Positions 51,644-60,840 of a DNA stretch of 64,000 nucleotides are shown here, one piece after another. The notes under the pieces are model-generated. The model worked only from the letters and a program-made list of their open reading frames with translations, searched no databases and was not told the DNA's origin. A program made the position numbers and the translations under genes. Origin of the DNA: Criblamydia sequanensis CRIB-18 (GTDB taxonomy: Bacteria > Chlamydiota > Chlamydiia > Chlamydiales > Criblamydiaceae). The stretch covers positions 124,001 to 188,000 of the forward strand of contig NZ_CCEJ010000003.1 in the NCBI RefSeq assembly GCF_000750955.1. Reading direction: 5' to 3'. Numbering within the stretch: position 1 is the first letter of the stretch; the number at the start of each line of letters is the position of its first letter.

Positions 51644-53476
51644 ATGGCATTTGATCTTTCCATCTTAGAAAAAATTCCGGCAAAGCCCGGCGTTTATATT
51701 ATGAAAGGCAGTGAGGGAGCGATCCTTTATGTCGGAAAGGCAAAGAACTTAAAGGTTCGAACACGCCAGTATTTTACGCCCGGAAGGGATGGCAGATACT
51801 CAATTCCTTTTCTTGTTTCTAAAGTTTTGGATATAGAAACCATTGTTGTCGCTTCAGATAAAGAAGCCCTTCTTCTTGAAAATACCCTTATAAAAACGCA
51901 TAAGCCGAGATACAATGTTCTTTTAAAAGACGATAAAACGTATCTAGCCCTAAAAATAACCACGAATCAGGAATGGCCGATGATCCAGGTGGTTCGATAT
52001 AAAGGGACACCCAAAAAAGAAGGGACTTTTTTTGGCCCCTATACCAGTGCTCAAGCAGCTAGAAAATCGATAGATCTTTTAAGCCGCCTCTTTCCTCTAA
52101 GACAATGCAGCGATCAGGAATTCGTTCGGCGCACAAGACCCTGTATTCTTTATGGGATGAAAAGGTGCTTGGCGCCTTGCGTAAAATTTTGCACCCATGA
52201 AGAGTATCAAAAAAATGTAGATAGAACGATTGATTTTCTGAAAGGCCGGGATGATGAGATTCTTCGTGAACTGACTCAAGAAATGGAAGAAAAAAGCAAA
52301 AATCTAGAGTTCGAAGAGGCCGACCGAATTTTAAAAACCATCCGTTATATCAAAGCCACCTTAGAGAATCAATCGGTTGATAAACCCTTTGGCGGAGATA
52401 GCGATGTCTTCGGTCTTTATCGGGAAGGCAGCGAGGTTTCCATTTCCCAGATGCTCTTTAGAAGCGGTAAATTAACAGGGGGCAGATCCTTTCAGTTTAG
52501 AGATACGATTCAAGAATCAGATGAGCTTCTCACCTCATTGCTTCTACAACTATATGAAAATGGGGTAGAGATTCCGAAAGAGATCCTTTTGCCTATTTTT
52601 CTTGAAGATAAAGCTTCTTTAGAATCCATTTTATCTGAACAAAAAGGTTTTAAAGTGCGTCTTCATAGGCCTCAAAAAGGGGAAGGGAAAACGCGTATAA
52701 AAATGGCTGAGGATAACGCGGCTGCTATTTTTAAAAAAGAACGTGATGAAAAAGGGGTTAAAGAGAAAATCCTTCTTGAGATGCAAGAAAAGTTTCATCT
52801 TACCAAATTTCCAAGACAGGTGGTATGCTTTGATACTTCCAACTTGCAAGGATCTAACTATGTCGCTTCCATGGTAGTTTTTCAAGACGGGATGCCGGCC
52901 AAGAAAAGTTATCGGCGATACGCTTTAAAAATCACAAGTTCTCCCGATGATTATGCGGCTTTCTATGAAGTTTTAAATAGAGCCTTAGGTCGTTTCAAAA
53001 ATGAAAATAACCTTCCTGATTTAGTGATTGTAGATGGAGGAAAGGGCCATCTTAATATTGCCCTCAAGGTGCTTCGGGAACTTGATATTGTGGTCGTCAA
53101 CCTTATTGCGATTGCAAAAGAAGAGGCTCGCCATGATAAGGGAAGCACAGAAGAAAAAATATTTTTGCCTGAAGTTAAAGATCCTGTCATATTAAAAAAG
53201 AATTCATCGCTCCTTTTTCTATTACAACAAATTCGAGATGAAGCTCATCGCTTTGCTATTACCTACCACCGAAAGAAGAGAGCTCAGAATACCATGAAAT
53301 CCTCTTTAGAGAGGATAAAGGGCATTGGACCAAAGAAACGAATTGCCTTATTAAAAACTTTTGGCAGCGTTAAGAAAATTCAGGAAGCAACAGAGGAGAT
53401 GCTTTTGAATGTGGCTGGTATTACAAAAAATGACATAAAGGCCATAAAAGAGTTTTACAACGTTAATCCTAGCTAA
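51644..53476 (+). CDS. uvrC: Excinuclease ABC subunit C
   Basis: Makes both incisions in nucleotide excision repair with UvrA and UvrB. 610 aa. The GIY-YIG nuclease is at the N-terminus (PGVYIMKGSEGAILYVGKAK, residues 14-33), a Cys-rich segment near 160-180 (RPCILYGMKRCLAPC), and a UVR/UvrB-binding motif near 205-235. The RNase H-like nuclease core includes VCFDTSNLQGSNYVASMVVF and IVDGGKGHLN. A C-terminal helix-hairpin-helix region (SLERIKGIGPKKRIALLKTF) ends the protein. Start at ATG 51644. Monocistronic. Confidence 0.97.
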   Translation: MAFDLSILEKIPAKPGVYIMKGSEGAILYVGKAKNLKVRTRQYFTPGRDGRYSIPFLVSKVLDIETIVVASDKEALLLENTLIKTHKPRYNVLLKDDKTYLALKITTNQEWPMIQVVRYKGTPKKEGTFFGPYTSAQAARKSIDLLSRLFPLRQCSDQEFVRRTRPCILYGMKRCLAPCVKFCTHEEYQKNVDRTIDFLKGRDDEILRELTQEMEEKSKNLEFEEADRILKTIRYIKATLENQSVDKPFGGDSDVFGLYREGSEVSISQMLFRSGKLTGGRSFQFRDTIQESDELLTSLLLQLYENGVEIPKEILLPIFLEDKASLESILSEQKGFKVRLHRPQKGEGKTRIKMAEDNAAAIFKKERDEKGVKEKILLEMQEKFHLTKFPRQVVCFDTSNLQGSNYVASMVVFQDGMPAKKSYRRYALKITSSPDDYAAFYEVLNRALGRFKNENNLPDLVIVDGGKGHLNIALKVLRELDIVVVNLIAIAKEEARHDKGSTEEKIFLPEVKDPVILKKNSSLLFLLQQIRDEAHRFAITYHRKKRAQNTMKSSLERIKGIGPKKRIALLKTFGSVKKIQEATEEMLLNVAGITKNDIKAIKEFYNVNPS

Positions 53477-53481
53477 ATGGA

Positions 53482-53523
53482 AAAGGCCCATTAGCTAACC
53501 TTTATAGTTAAGTAATGGGCCTT
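53482..53523. terminator. Hairpin between convergent uvrC and U-box gene
   Basis: AAGGCCCATTA (53483-53493 region) pairs with TAATGGGCCTT. T-tracts on both sides are short. Probably a bidirectional terminator. Confidence 0.6.
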
Positions 53524-53548
53524 AATTCTTTAAAAAAAGAGCTTAATT

Positions 53549-55015
53549 CTAGCTTAATATCTTGCTTTTCCACTCTTGGTATTCTTTATTTATTTTTGCG
53601 ACACAGCTCTTTACCTGCTCTATAGTCAGCATACCTTTTTCAGGATTAAAACTTTTTACGATCTTCTCAATCGAGTTTGCTAAAAAATTTGTTATTTCTA
53701 CATTAATCGATTGTTTTTTCAAAAGAGCAATGAGCCTGCTTTTTAAGGTAGACGGAGATATTTTATTATTGTCGCCAAGAATCGTTAGAATCGTTTTTTC
53801 TAAAATTAACTCATTTGGCAATTTTGCAATAAGATCTTTAATATCGACAGAAGATTCAAGGAGACTTGCTTCTTCTTGAGCTCTTTGGGATCTTGGAATT
53901 GCTTTTGGCAAAGTCATGCCTCCGGTGCTTGGTCTTCTAACTCTAGTTGGAACCGTCGCCGGCGCTGGAGGTTGCGAGTACATCTTTGGTCTTTTTGCGG
54001 GAACAGGTTGAGGGATAGGAGCTTCAGGTATACTTGATTCAGCGGAAGTTTCCAGGCTCATCCTTGGCCTTTTTGCAGCAGGAGGATGCGAAGGCGCCGA
54101 ACTGCTAGAAGCAGCAGCAGCTGGAGCTCGTTCAGAAGTTTCTCTTTGAACATTTGAACCGATAGGATTTTCGACTCCATTAAGTTCTTTTTGTAGGTCG
54201 TTTGCAAATTGAGCCAGTACTTTTTCTTCTTTTATGGATTCTTCATTTCTCTTTCTTTTTCTTTCCCTTAGCACCTCAAGTCTGCCTTTATCATCTAAAA
54301 GAAGAAGTTCTCTTTCCAAATTCTTCTCTTCTTCCTCGTTGTTATCAACAACGATATCCATCAGTTTTCGGGCTGTACTCGGGCTCAAAACTTCAACGGT
54401 ACCTGCTTCAAGTGTAGCTACGGGTAAATCAACACGGCTTGGAGATGGATTTTGCACCGGAGCTTGCAAAGAGTATAAAGATATTGGTGCGTCGCTTGCA
54501 GATTTAGTAAATGTACGTGATGCCAGTCCATCAATTTCATTATAAAAAGAAGGTGGCGCTTTGTCTCTTACAGCAGCAAGAGAAGACAATATTTCGTCTT
54601 TTTCCGCTTTGGAAAAAGGAGCTTCAATTCGTTTTTTTAAAGCCTCAATTGTTTCGCGAACTTCTAGGGTTATGTGTTCTTCCTTAGAAGCGATTATTTC
54701 AGAAGGCGAGCTGACAGATGGGTTTCTTAGGGCTGCAAAGTTACGGTTAAATATTAAATTTGCATAGCCTGTACGGCAGAGAATGCAAATAGGAGTGCCT
54801 ATTTCTTTTCGTAGCTCTTTCCATCTGTATTTTGAAAGCGTAATACCGCACCCGTGCTCACAGTCGACAGTGTAGGGATCTTCAAATTTTTCACGAGACC
54901 ATTCAACAACTCTTTGCTCTAAAGCAGTGAGAGTTTTTTTAAGATCGGGAACAGTTCTTTCTTGAGGTTGGCTAGGAGCTGTTCTCTCTATAGGCCCTTT
55001 AGCTGGAACTTGCAT
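53549..55015 (-). CDS. U-box/RING-like protein with nuclear-localisation-like clusters, copy 2
   Basis: The ATG at 55015 lies one base after the stop of the upstream paralogue with AGAGG upstream, so I prefer it to the in-frame start at 55069. Residues ~44-85 form a U-box-like domain (EDPYTVDCEHGCGITLSKY, then KELRKEI and PICILCR) with Cys/His at 52, 54, 56, 77 and 80. A long disordered, Pro/Ala/Ser-rich middle carries basic clusters ERKRKRNEE, AAKRPRM and AKRPKM that look like nuclear localisation signals. A helical C-terminus (MLTIEQVKSCVAKINKEYQE) matches the paralogue's. It is likely an E3-ubiquitin-ligase-type effector acting in the host nucleus; this is inference from domains. Confidence 0.7.
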   Translation of the reverse strand: MQVPAKGPIERTAPSQPQERTVPDLKKTLTALEQRVVEWSREKFEDPYTVDCEHGCGITLSKYRWKELRKEIGTPICILCRTGYANLIFNRNFAALRNPSVSSPSEIIASKEEHITLEVRETIEALKKRIEAPFSKAEKDEILSSLAAVRDKAPPSFYNEIDGLASRTFTKSASDAPISLYSLQAPVQNPSPSRVDLPVATLEAGTVEVLSPSTARKLMDIVVDNNEEEEKNLERELLLLDDKGRLEVLRERKRKRNEESIKEEKVLAQFANDLQKELNGVENPIGSNVQRETSERAPAAAASSSSAPSHPPAAKRPRMSLETSAESSIPEAPIPQPVPAKRPKMYSQPPAPATVPTRVRRPSTGGMTLPKAIPRSQRAQEEASLLESSVDIKDLIAKLPNELILEKTILTILGDNNKISPSTLKSRLIALLKKQSINVEITNFLANSIEKIVKSFNPEKGMLTIEQVKSCVAKINKEYQEWKSKILS

Positions 55016-55016
55016 A

Positions 55017-56147
55017 TTAAATACCTCTATTATTAAAATATTTAGACTTATAAATCTTGTACCCTTCATTTATTTGACTCAGGATTTCACGTATGAGCTC
55101 ATAGGTTAAAAACTCACCGTATTGAGGGAGCAAGGAAAGCGGTTTTTTTACATTCGTTTCGAAATCTTTTGGAAACTTATAGGAGTTGATAAGGTTATCA
55201 AGAATACAAACTAGTTTATTACAATGAACTTGAACATTGCTAAGACCGGAGAAGTGTTCTTCTATTTGAGAGAAAACATCAACTTCGTGTAGAAGAATTT
55301 CAGGGAAGCTCTGCCTAACTCTTTCCCCAGGACCTTTAGACTTACAGGCTGCTTGATCATCAGCTATTTCCTTCCCTTTCTCTTTTTCCTTTCCTTTTCT
55401 GCTTTTTTTGTGCTGAGTCTCAATTTCTTTTTCTTTTCCGGAAAAAACATCTGCTTTTCTTTTGCTTCCGCAACTATCGGAGCTTTCTGATCTTTTTTCT
55501 GAATCTTCTTCTTCCTCGACGACCTTTCTTTTATAACTTGGGAATAATTGTTTTGACAGCTCTTGATATTCCTCAGCAGAAGTCGGGGATAATTCGAAAG
55601 CTTCTTGAAGAGCTGCAAAAGCTGCCGCCCGAATAGATTTTTGGGTTTGGCTCACTATACTGTGGGGTTGTAAGTTTTGAATAGCTTCTTGAGCTATTTC
55701 CATCTGATGCGCAGTATCTATTGGGCGTCTTTTAAAAAATTCTTCTAATCGATCTGCAACCGGTCTTTGAGATCCCGGCAAAGAGAGTTCTTCTGCTATT
55801 GGAGTGTTGTAAATAAGTCTTGTAAACACATTTTCGCAAACGACGCATTTGCTTCCTTTCTCTTGGAGCTTTTTCCAAGTGGATAAATCTAATGTAGAGC
55901 CGCAACCGCAATTTGACATATAGGGCGCTTTCAAAAGTTCTTTCGTAATAGGATCAATTAAAGCTGCGGATTGTTCAAGGCTTGTTCTTTCTTCTGATTT
56001 TGAAGTCGGAAAATAACCAAAGGCTTCTGTAAAGGCTCCGTTTACCACATGATAGCGAGAAGTCGGGCCGTTTGAACTTGTAAAGTGATCGTGTGAAGAA
56101 GTAAGCGATGGTTGAGTCCCCAGATAACTTGAAGTTTGTGCTTCCAT
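55017..56147 (-). CDS. U-box/RING-like protein with nuclear-localisation-like clusters, copy 1
   Basis: 376 aa. Residues ~62-115 form a U-box-like domain (ALIDPITKELLKAPYMSNCG, then LDLSTWKKLQEKGSKCVVC) with Cys 80, 82, 101 and 104 and the DPI..ELL.AP opening typical of U-boxes. The middle is highly charged, with YKRKVVEEEE, GSKRKAD and HKKSRKGKEKEKGK clusters resembling a bipartite nuclear localisation signal. The C-terminal ~80 residues are helical (LTYELIREILSQINEGYKIY) and resemble the end of the downstream gene. First gene of a coupled two-gene operon. Eukaryotic U-box proteins transfer ubiquitin from E2 enzymes; a host target is presumed. Confidence 0.72.
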   Translation of the reverse strand: MEAQTSSYLGTQPSLTSSHDHFTSSNGPTSRYHVVNGAFTEAFGYFPTSKSEERTSLEQSAALIDPITKELLKAPYMSNCGCGSTLDLSTWKKLQEKGSKCVVCENVFTRLIYNTPIAEELSLPGSQRPVADRLEEFFKRRPIDTAHQMEIAQEAIQNLQPHSIVSQTQKSIRAAAFAALQEAFELSPTSAEEYQELSKQLFPSYKRKVVEEEEDSEKRSESSDSCGSKRKADVFSGKEKEIETQHKKSRKGKEKEKGKEIADDQAACKSKGPGERVRQSFPEILLHEVDVFSQIEEHFSGLSNVQVHCNKLVCILDNLINSYKFPKDFETNVKKPLSLLPQYGEFLTYELIREILSQINEGYKIYKSKYFNNRGI

Positions 56148-56308
56148 AAAACTCTCTATTTTAATTCTGTTTAAAAAATATTATTATAAATTGTTGATTT
56201 TTTTCTTATTTAAAATTTAATATAAAATACTTTAGCTTATTTGGTAATTAAATAAAACCATTCATATTAAAGGATAGGTTAATTTTATTAATTAAAAAAA
56301 ATTTTTTT

Positions 56309-57925
56309 TCATTTGTGAAAGAATATTTCAGGTATTTTTCTTTTCAAGGTCGTTAAAATTTTAAGGGCGTTAGCTGGGCTGTCTGATTGAAGCTCCTTTA
56401 AAACTTCTTCAACTGTAGAGGGAGCTTGAAAGAAAAGACCGGTAGCTGTTGAAAAATTTTCTTTTAGATAGTTATCTTCAGTCAACTTTTTAATATAAAA
56501 GGCAATAAGTTCTTCTTTTTTTAAACGGGCTTTTTGAAAAGCTTTGACTTGCTGATGTGCTCTTTTTTGATATTTTGAATCCTTACTTGCAGCTTCGTCA
56601 AATTCAGAGGAGTCAATCGAGGACAATGCTACCTTTTTTAGCTCTTTTTCACCTGGGGTTGAATCTTTTTTAAGAGATTCTCTTGGAGAATCATTTCTTG
56701 GTGAAGGTTCGTCTTTCTGAAATTCGTTTCTTGAGGAAAGTTCTCTCTCTCTCGAAAATTTCATTTCATCAACCAAGCTTGCTTTTCGTGACCTCTCTGC
56801 TTGCATTTTTGTGTGATTGTTAAGCTCCGCTTTTAATTTTTTTGCTATTCCTAGGTGATGAGAGATATTTGAGAAAGTTCTCGGCCCTTCCAGAAAAAAT
56901 AATCGCTCCTTATTTTTTTCCCTAAAATTAGCGGTAAAAGCAGTGTCTTCTACAAGTTCTTTAAGAGCCTCTTGAAGAGTTGACGAAAGATCTAGATTAC
57001 AGGCTTCGATTTTTTTATTGGAATAAATAAAAGAAAGGTCATTTAAACAGGCGAGGGCGCTTTCTAGCCCTTTATTTATATCTTCGTTCTCGGAATTTAA
57101 CTTAAGCGATCCTTTATTTTTTACAAGACCAAAAGCAAAATCCCTTAATTCCAAACCTGCAAGTAAAAAAGAGTTGTTTCTAAGAAATAAAGCAGCCTCA
57201 ATTAGAGCAAGGATTCGTTTATTTAGCTGATGTAAGGCTACCATTTTCTTATCGCCATCCATGAATTCTTTAACCCTTTCTTTTAGAGTTTGAGTTTCTA
57301 AAAGAATCAGAAAGTCGCTCTCTTCTTTGCCTTTTTTTATTAACTCAGCAGTTTCCGCTTTAAGAAATCCAAACTCAAAAGATGAATATTCTTTCCAGTA
57401 CCTTAAAACAGGATCGATTTCATCGATAAAAACATAATTTTCAAGAGCTCTATCAAAGGCGCGCTTTCCTTCGTCTGTTGGATAGAAGACAGGCGAAATT
57501 TGATGAAGTGAGAGATCATATTTAAAAGCCTCGATCTGCATAAAAGCATTAACTGTCTGAAATTGTAATTCCCAAAAACTGTTAAAAATAGACTTTTGTA
57601 TTTTTTTGGCTCTAGCTAAGCGCGTCTCTTGATTATTGACAACATTGACTGTGAATTTATTTCTTATGAAGTTATCGTGCAGTTCTGTTGCAAATTCAAG
57701 GTATTTATCTTTTCCTTCGATCACAAAGGCGTTAATCAAAGCCTCAATCCTCAAGTTTTGTTGGTAAAGCCCATTTTTTCTCGCTTCCGGATTTTTAAAG
57801 TCTTTTTTTAATCTTTTCCGAAATTCTTTTTTCTCTAAAAGCAGGTCGAAATTAAAAGTCGTTAGTTCACTGAAGGATTCATGCACACGAGGGGTTAAGT
57901 AGCCCATTAGGTCCGAGGAGCCCAT
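56309..57925 (-). CDS. Hypothetical helical protein with disordered linker (538 aa)
   Basis: Not recognised. Residues 1-370 are helical and mixed-charge without a signal or membrane helix. Residues ~385-455 are Ser/Arg/Glu/Lys-rich and probably disordered (SRERELSSRNEFQKDEPSPR, SPRESLKK). The C-terminal ~80 residues are helical again. It lies between the U-box operon and the transporter gene on the same strand, but with a 160-base AT-rich gap from the U-box pair. It could be part of the same host-interaction cluster; there is no direct evidence. Confidence 0.7.
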   Translation of the reverse strand: MGSSDLMGYLTPRVHESFSELTTFNFDLLLEKKEFRKRLKKDFKNPEARKNGLYQQNLRIEALINAFVIEGKDKYLEFATELHDNFIRNKFTVNVVNNQETRLARAKKIQKSIFNSFWELQFQTVNAFMQIEAFKYDLSLHQISPVFYPTDEGKRAFDRALENYVFIDEIDPVLRYWKEYSSFEFGFLKAETAELIKKGKEESDFLILLETQTLKERVKEFMDGDKKMVALHQLNKRILALIEAALFLRNNSFLLAGLELRDFAFGLVKNKGSLKLNSENEDINKGLESALACLNDLSFIYSNKKIEACNLDLSSTLQEALKELVEDTAFTANFREKNKERLFFLEGPRTFSNISHHLGIAKKLKAELNNHTKMQAERSRKASLVDEMKFSRERELSSRNEFQKDEPSPRNDSPRESLKKDSTPGEKELKKVALSSIDSSEFDEAASKDSKYQKRAHQQVKAFQKARLKKEELIAFYIKKLTEDNYLKENFSTATGLFFQAPSTVEEVLKELQSDSPANALKILTTLKRKIPEIFFHK

Positions 57926-57977
57926 AAAGTACCTATTTATAAATGATTGTATTTATACCAAAGTTGCAACTTGGGTT

Positions 57978-58952
57978 TTAATTCAGCTTTTCTTTTTGTC
58001 CTAATAAAAAGAGTAAAGCGCTCGAGCCCGTCCATTGAATGAGTGTATAAAATAGAAGTGGAAATAGTAAAAAAGATTGCTCCGATGATGACAAGAAAAA
58101 TGATTCGGCGAGAGGGATTCCAAGAACCGCTGTTTTTTGAGTTAATATGAAGATGGAAGCAATTTTACGTTTCCTCGAAAAGGCCATAAAACGGCTTAGA
58201 ATAAAAGATAGGGCTAAAAAAAGCAGATAAAGAATAAAAGTCTCTAATAAAAGAATGGGATAAGAAATTTTTGCAGATAAAAAGTCGTTATCTATTTGGA
58301 AAAAGCTCTCAGACAGGCTTAAGTAAACGATAGCTAGGAGCAAAAAACGCTGAAAATATTTTAGAAAAAGTTTAATTGCATCTCCCGGGTTCAATTTTCT
58401 TAAAGCTAAACCAAGAGAAAAAGGAAGGAGCGCTATTAAAAATAAATTTAAAGCAAGAAGGCCTGTATCAAAACTCTCTCTATGCCAGTTAGGGATAAAA
58501 TAGCCTGTGATCAGGGGAACGATAAATAAGCCCAAAGTGTTTCCGATAATGGAATTAATTAACGTGAATGTGGAATCGCCCTCAGCAATCTTTGTAAAAA
58601 TGGAAGCTGAGGCTACAGTTGTCGGCAATGAAGACAAAAGAACAATGCCGGCAAGGATCAAAGGCGATAAGTAAAAATTTTTAAAGAAAAGCTCATGCAG
58701 CAATAATCCTATTAGAACGGAGATTAAAAAAGTTGCCGCTTGAATGAGGAGGCAATCTCTTAAATAAAAGAACTCAAACCATTTTTCTTTTTTTATCTCT
58801 ATTCCGTTGATAAAAAAAATCAAAGCGGCAAGAAATGAAGTTGCTTTTTCCGGATGTAAAAGAGAGCCTTTAGAGCCTATTGAGGGGAATGAAAAAGCCA
58901 AAATGAAGAGGAAGACGGCGCATGCTAAAAAAACGATATCCTGCTTTCGCAT
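57978..58952 (-). CDS. SLC10-like (bile acid:sodium symporter superfamily) transporter
   Basis: 324 aa with about nine to ten membrane helices. The motif LLSSLPTTVASASIFTKIAEGD (about residues 104-125), FINGIEIKKEKW near 48, and QKTAVLGIPLAESFF near 270 match the SLC10A7-like branch of the family. Sits in the inner membrane and probably couples Na+ to transport of an organic solute; the substrate is unknown. It stands alone, divergent from tRNA-Val. Confidence 0.8.
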   Translation of the reverse strand: MRKQDIVFLACAVFLFILAFSFPSIGSKGSLLHPEKATSFLAALIFFINGIEIKKEKWFEFFYLRDCLLIQAATFLISVLIGLLLHELFFKNFYLSPLILAGIVLLSSLPTTVASASIFTKIAEGDSTFTLINSIIGNTLGLFIVPLITGYFIPNWHRESFDTGLLALNLFLIALLPFSLGLALRKLNPGDAIKLFLKYFQRFLLLAIVYLSLSESFFQIDNDFLSAKISYPILLLETFILYLLFLALSFILSRFMAFSRKRKIASIFILTQKTAVLGIPLAESFFLSSSEQSFLLFPLLFYTLIQWTGSSALLFLLGQKEKLN

Positions 58953-58995
58953 AATTTTCCTTCAATAGAATAAATGTTCTTCAACTCTTTTAAGC

Positions 58996-59024
58996 TTGTC
59001 AATAAACCATGAAGCGGCTAATAT
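58996..59024 (+). promoter_or_regulatory. Promoter of tRNA-Val
   Basis: TTGTCA (58996-59001), a 17-base spacer, and TAATAT (59019-59024), with the predicted start about 15 bases before the mature tRNA. Confidence 0.65.
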
Positions 59025-59045
59025 CACAGCTTCTTTTTAAGAAAC

Positions 59046-59120
59046 GGGGTATTAGCTCAGTTGGTTAGAGCGCCACGTTGACATCGTGGAGGTCAGCTGT
59101 TCGAGTCAGCTATATCCCAA
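59046..59120 (+). tRNA. tRNA-Val (anticodon GAC)
   Basis: 75 bases: acceptor GGGGTAT/ATATCCC with one G-U pair, D-arm GCTCAGTTGGTTAGAGC, anticodon stem CCACG/CGTGG with loop TTGACAT, T-loop TTCGAGT, discriminator A. CCA is not encoded. Confidence 0.95.
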
Positions 59121-59149
59121 CCCTTCTTTAAGGATAACAAAATCTTAGA

Positions 59150-59190
59150 GGGGTATACGCCAAATAGCGAATACCCCTTATTGTTTTTAG
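59150..59190 (+). terminator. Terminator after tRNA-Val
   Basis: AGGGGTATACGC pairs with GCGAATACCCCT (one mismatch), followed by TTATTGTTTTTAG. It separates the tRNA from the following translation-gene operon. Confidence 0.75.
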
Positions 59191-59205
59191 TTTCAATAGA
59201 CACTT

Positions 59206-60840
59206 ATGAAAAAGCCGTCAATAATCCAAGCCAGCGCAAAAATTCTTCTTGCTTTGGCGGTAAAAGAAATTTTTCCAAAAGTTCGCCTGGCTGGCGGAGG
59301 AAGTAATTCCTTCGAATTCTATTATGATTTTATTAACCTTTCAGAAACCTTAGATGCAAAAGCTCTTGAATTTATAGAAGATCGGCTAAATCGGCTTCTT
59401 AATGAAAAAATTTCTTTTTCCACCCATGAAATGGTGTTTGAGAACGCAAAAAAAATGTTTTTGCAAGAAAAGTTCATGGAAAGAGTCGCTCAATTAGAGC
59501 GTTGTCCAGGAGGGTTAATCCCGCTTGTCCGTGTTAAAAATTTTTGGGATGTTCTGGATCACCCGGTCTTGGATCACTCCGGTGAAATAAAAGCCATTAA
59601 GCTATTGGGGTTTAAAAATGAAACTATTTGGCTGCCGGAGGGTAAGAAAACCCCTGTCATAAGAATCCTTGGGCTTGCAGCAGAAACACGCGATGAGCTC
59701 AAAAAAAAGGTTAAAGAAAGGTCTTTGCATTTAGAAAAGCAAAACTTTGCTAAAGCACTCAAGCTAGGTCTCGTAGGAGAAGTAGAGAAGGCGCCCCCGG
59801 GTGTGTTCCTCTTCAAAAGTGAAGGGGTTGAGGTTGTCGATCGTCTAAAAAATTATTTAAAAAAAGCTTCAGAGGGTAGGGGACTCCCGTTTTTAGACTT
59901 GGAGCTTGTTAGAAATTGGAAGGGAAATTTAAAAGAATCACTTGCTCCCCTGGATTTGCTTTCTTTATTAGGGCCGATTGAAGGGCCGAATGGGACTTCT
60001 TCTTTTTTTGAAATTAAGAGAGTGGGGGAACATCCGCCCAGGTTTTTAAAAAATAGCCTTTATCAGCCCCTTTTTTCCTATAGAGATGAGAGTTATATCT
60101 TTTGTTCTAAAGAAAAGCTTCAGGCAGAACTTAATTCATCCTTGCAATTCATCCAAGAAAACGTTAATATATCTGGAACTGAGAGTAAGTGGCAGTTTGT
60201 CCGAGCTCGATCGGGCAAACAAAGAATCAGTTTAAGCGAAAAATTACTGGAAACTGCCCTAGTAAGGTCCCAGGTGGAATGGGAAGAAGTTACTTCCGAG
60301 ACAGCCGAAACTTCGAAAATAATTCTTAATTATAAAGATGTTTTCGGAGACCTTTGGGAAGGCCCTTTTATTGAAGTGCTGACTCAATTGGGAAATAGCA
60401 AAGGAGACTCTCCAAGAGAATCATCGGTTTCGTTAATACGTTATTCCTTGCTGGGCTCCCTAGAGCGGTTCTTAGCTTTTTGGCTTGAACGCCATGGTTC
60501 GCTCCCTTTAGCGCTAATGCCCTGGCATGGACGCATTGAGTTCCATAAAAAAGAATTTCTTCCAATAGCGGAAAAAATTAAAATGGAAGCTATTCGGGAA
60601 GGGGTTCGGCTTTATATTGACCGCTCGGAAGATCTTACTAAAAAGGTAAACTCTAAGTTAGAGATGCCTTTTAACGTTTTAATAAGCGGACAAGATAAAG
60701 ACCAGATTACGCTTCAAGCAAAAGGTTTTTCTGAGGAAAAACTTGAAGTAAGGGAAATAATAGAGCGCATCGCCGAAGCACTACGAATAGAATCTGTCCC
60801 GACCTTTTTGCGGGACCAACGGAGATACAATAAGGATTGA
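59206..60840 (+). CDS. Degenerate threonyl-tRNA synthetase-like protein (544 aa)
   Basis: Reads as a ThrRS lacking the N-terminal TGS domain. Residues ~1-175 match the N2 domain (KEIFPKVRLAGG, FEFYYDF, GEIKAIKLLGF), but the editing-site DLCRGPH is changed to DVLDHPV. Residues ~185-420 match the catalytic core only in outline (PPGVFLFKSEG; YRDESYIFCSKEKLQAEL for the DDAHIFC strand; YKDVFGDLW for the K-DA-GR-W strand). The NCPGH motif and motif 2 Arg are absent. Residues ~425-540 match the motif 3 region and anticodon-binding domain (IRYSLLGSLERFLAFWLERH, RIEFHKKEF, YIDRSEDLTKKV). It cannot plausibly charge tRNA. Its stop overlaps the infC start, occupying the usual thrS place. A binding or regulatory role is likely. 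Confidence 0.75.
   Translation: MKKPSIIQASAKILLALAVKEIFPKVRLAGGGSNSFEFYYDFINLSETLDAKALEFIEDRLNRLLNEKISFSTHEMVFENAKKMFLQEKFMERVAQLERCPGGLIPLVRVKNFWDVLDHPVLDHSGEIKAIKLLGFKNETIWLPEGKKTPVIRILGLAAETRDELKKKVKERSLHLEKQNFAKALKLGLVGEVEKAPPGVFLFKSEGVEVVDRLKNYLKKASEGRGLPFLDLELVRNWKGNLKESLAPLDLLSLLGPIEGPNGTSSFFEIKRVGEHPPRFLKNSLYQPLFSYRDESYIFCSKEKLQAELNSSLQFIQENVNISGTESKWQFVRARSGKQRISLSEKLLETALVRSQVEWEEVTSETAETSKIILNYKDVFGDLWEGPFIEVLTQLGNSKGDSPRESSVSLIRYSLLGSLERFLAFWLERHGSLPLALMPWHGRIEFHKKEFLPIAEKIKMEAIREGVRLYIDRSEDLTKKVNSKLEMPFNVLISGQDKDQITLQAKGFSEEKLEVREIIERIAEALRIESVPTFLRDQRRYNKD

Noticed and set aside
59206-60840. Ordinary functional thrS
   Set aside because: The editing motif, NCPGH and motif 2 Arg are missing and the TGS domain is absent, although the gene sits in the thrS position.
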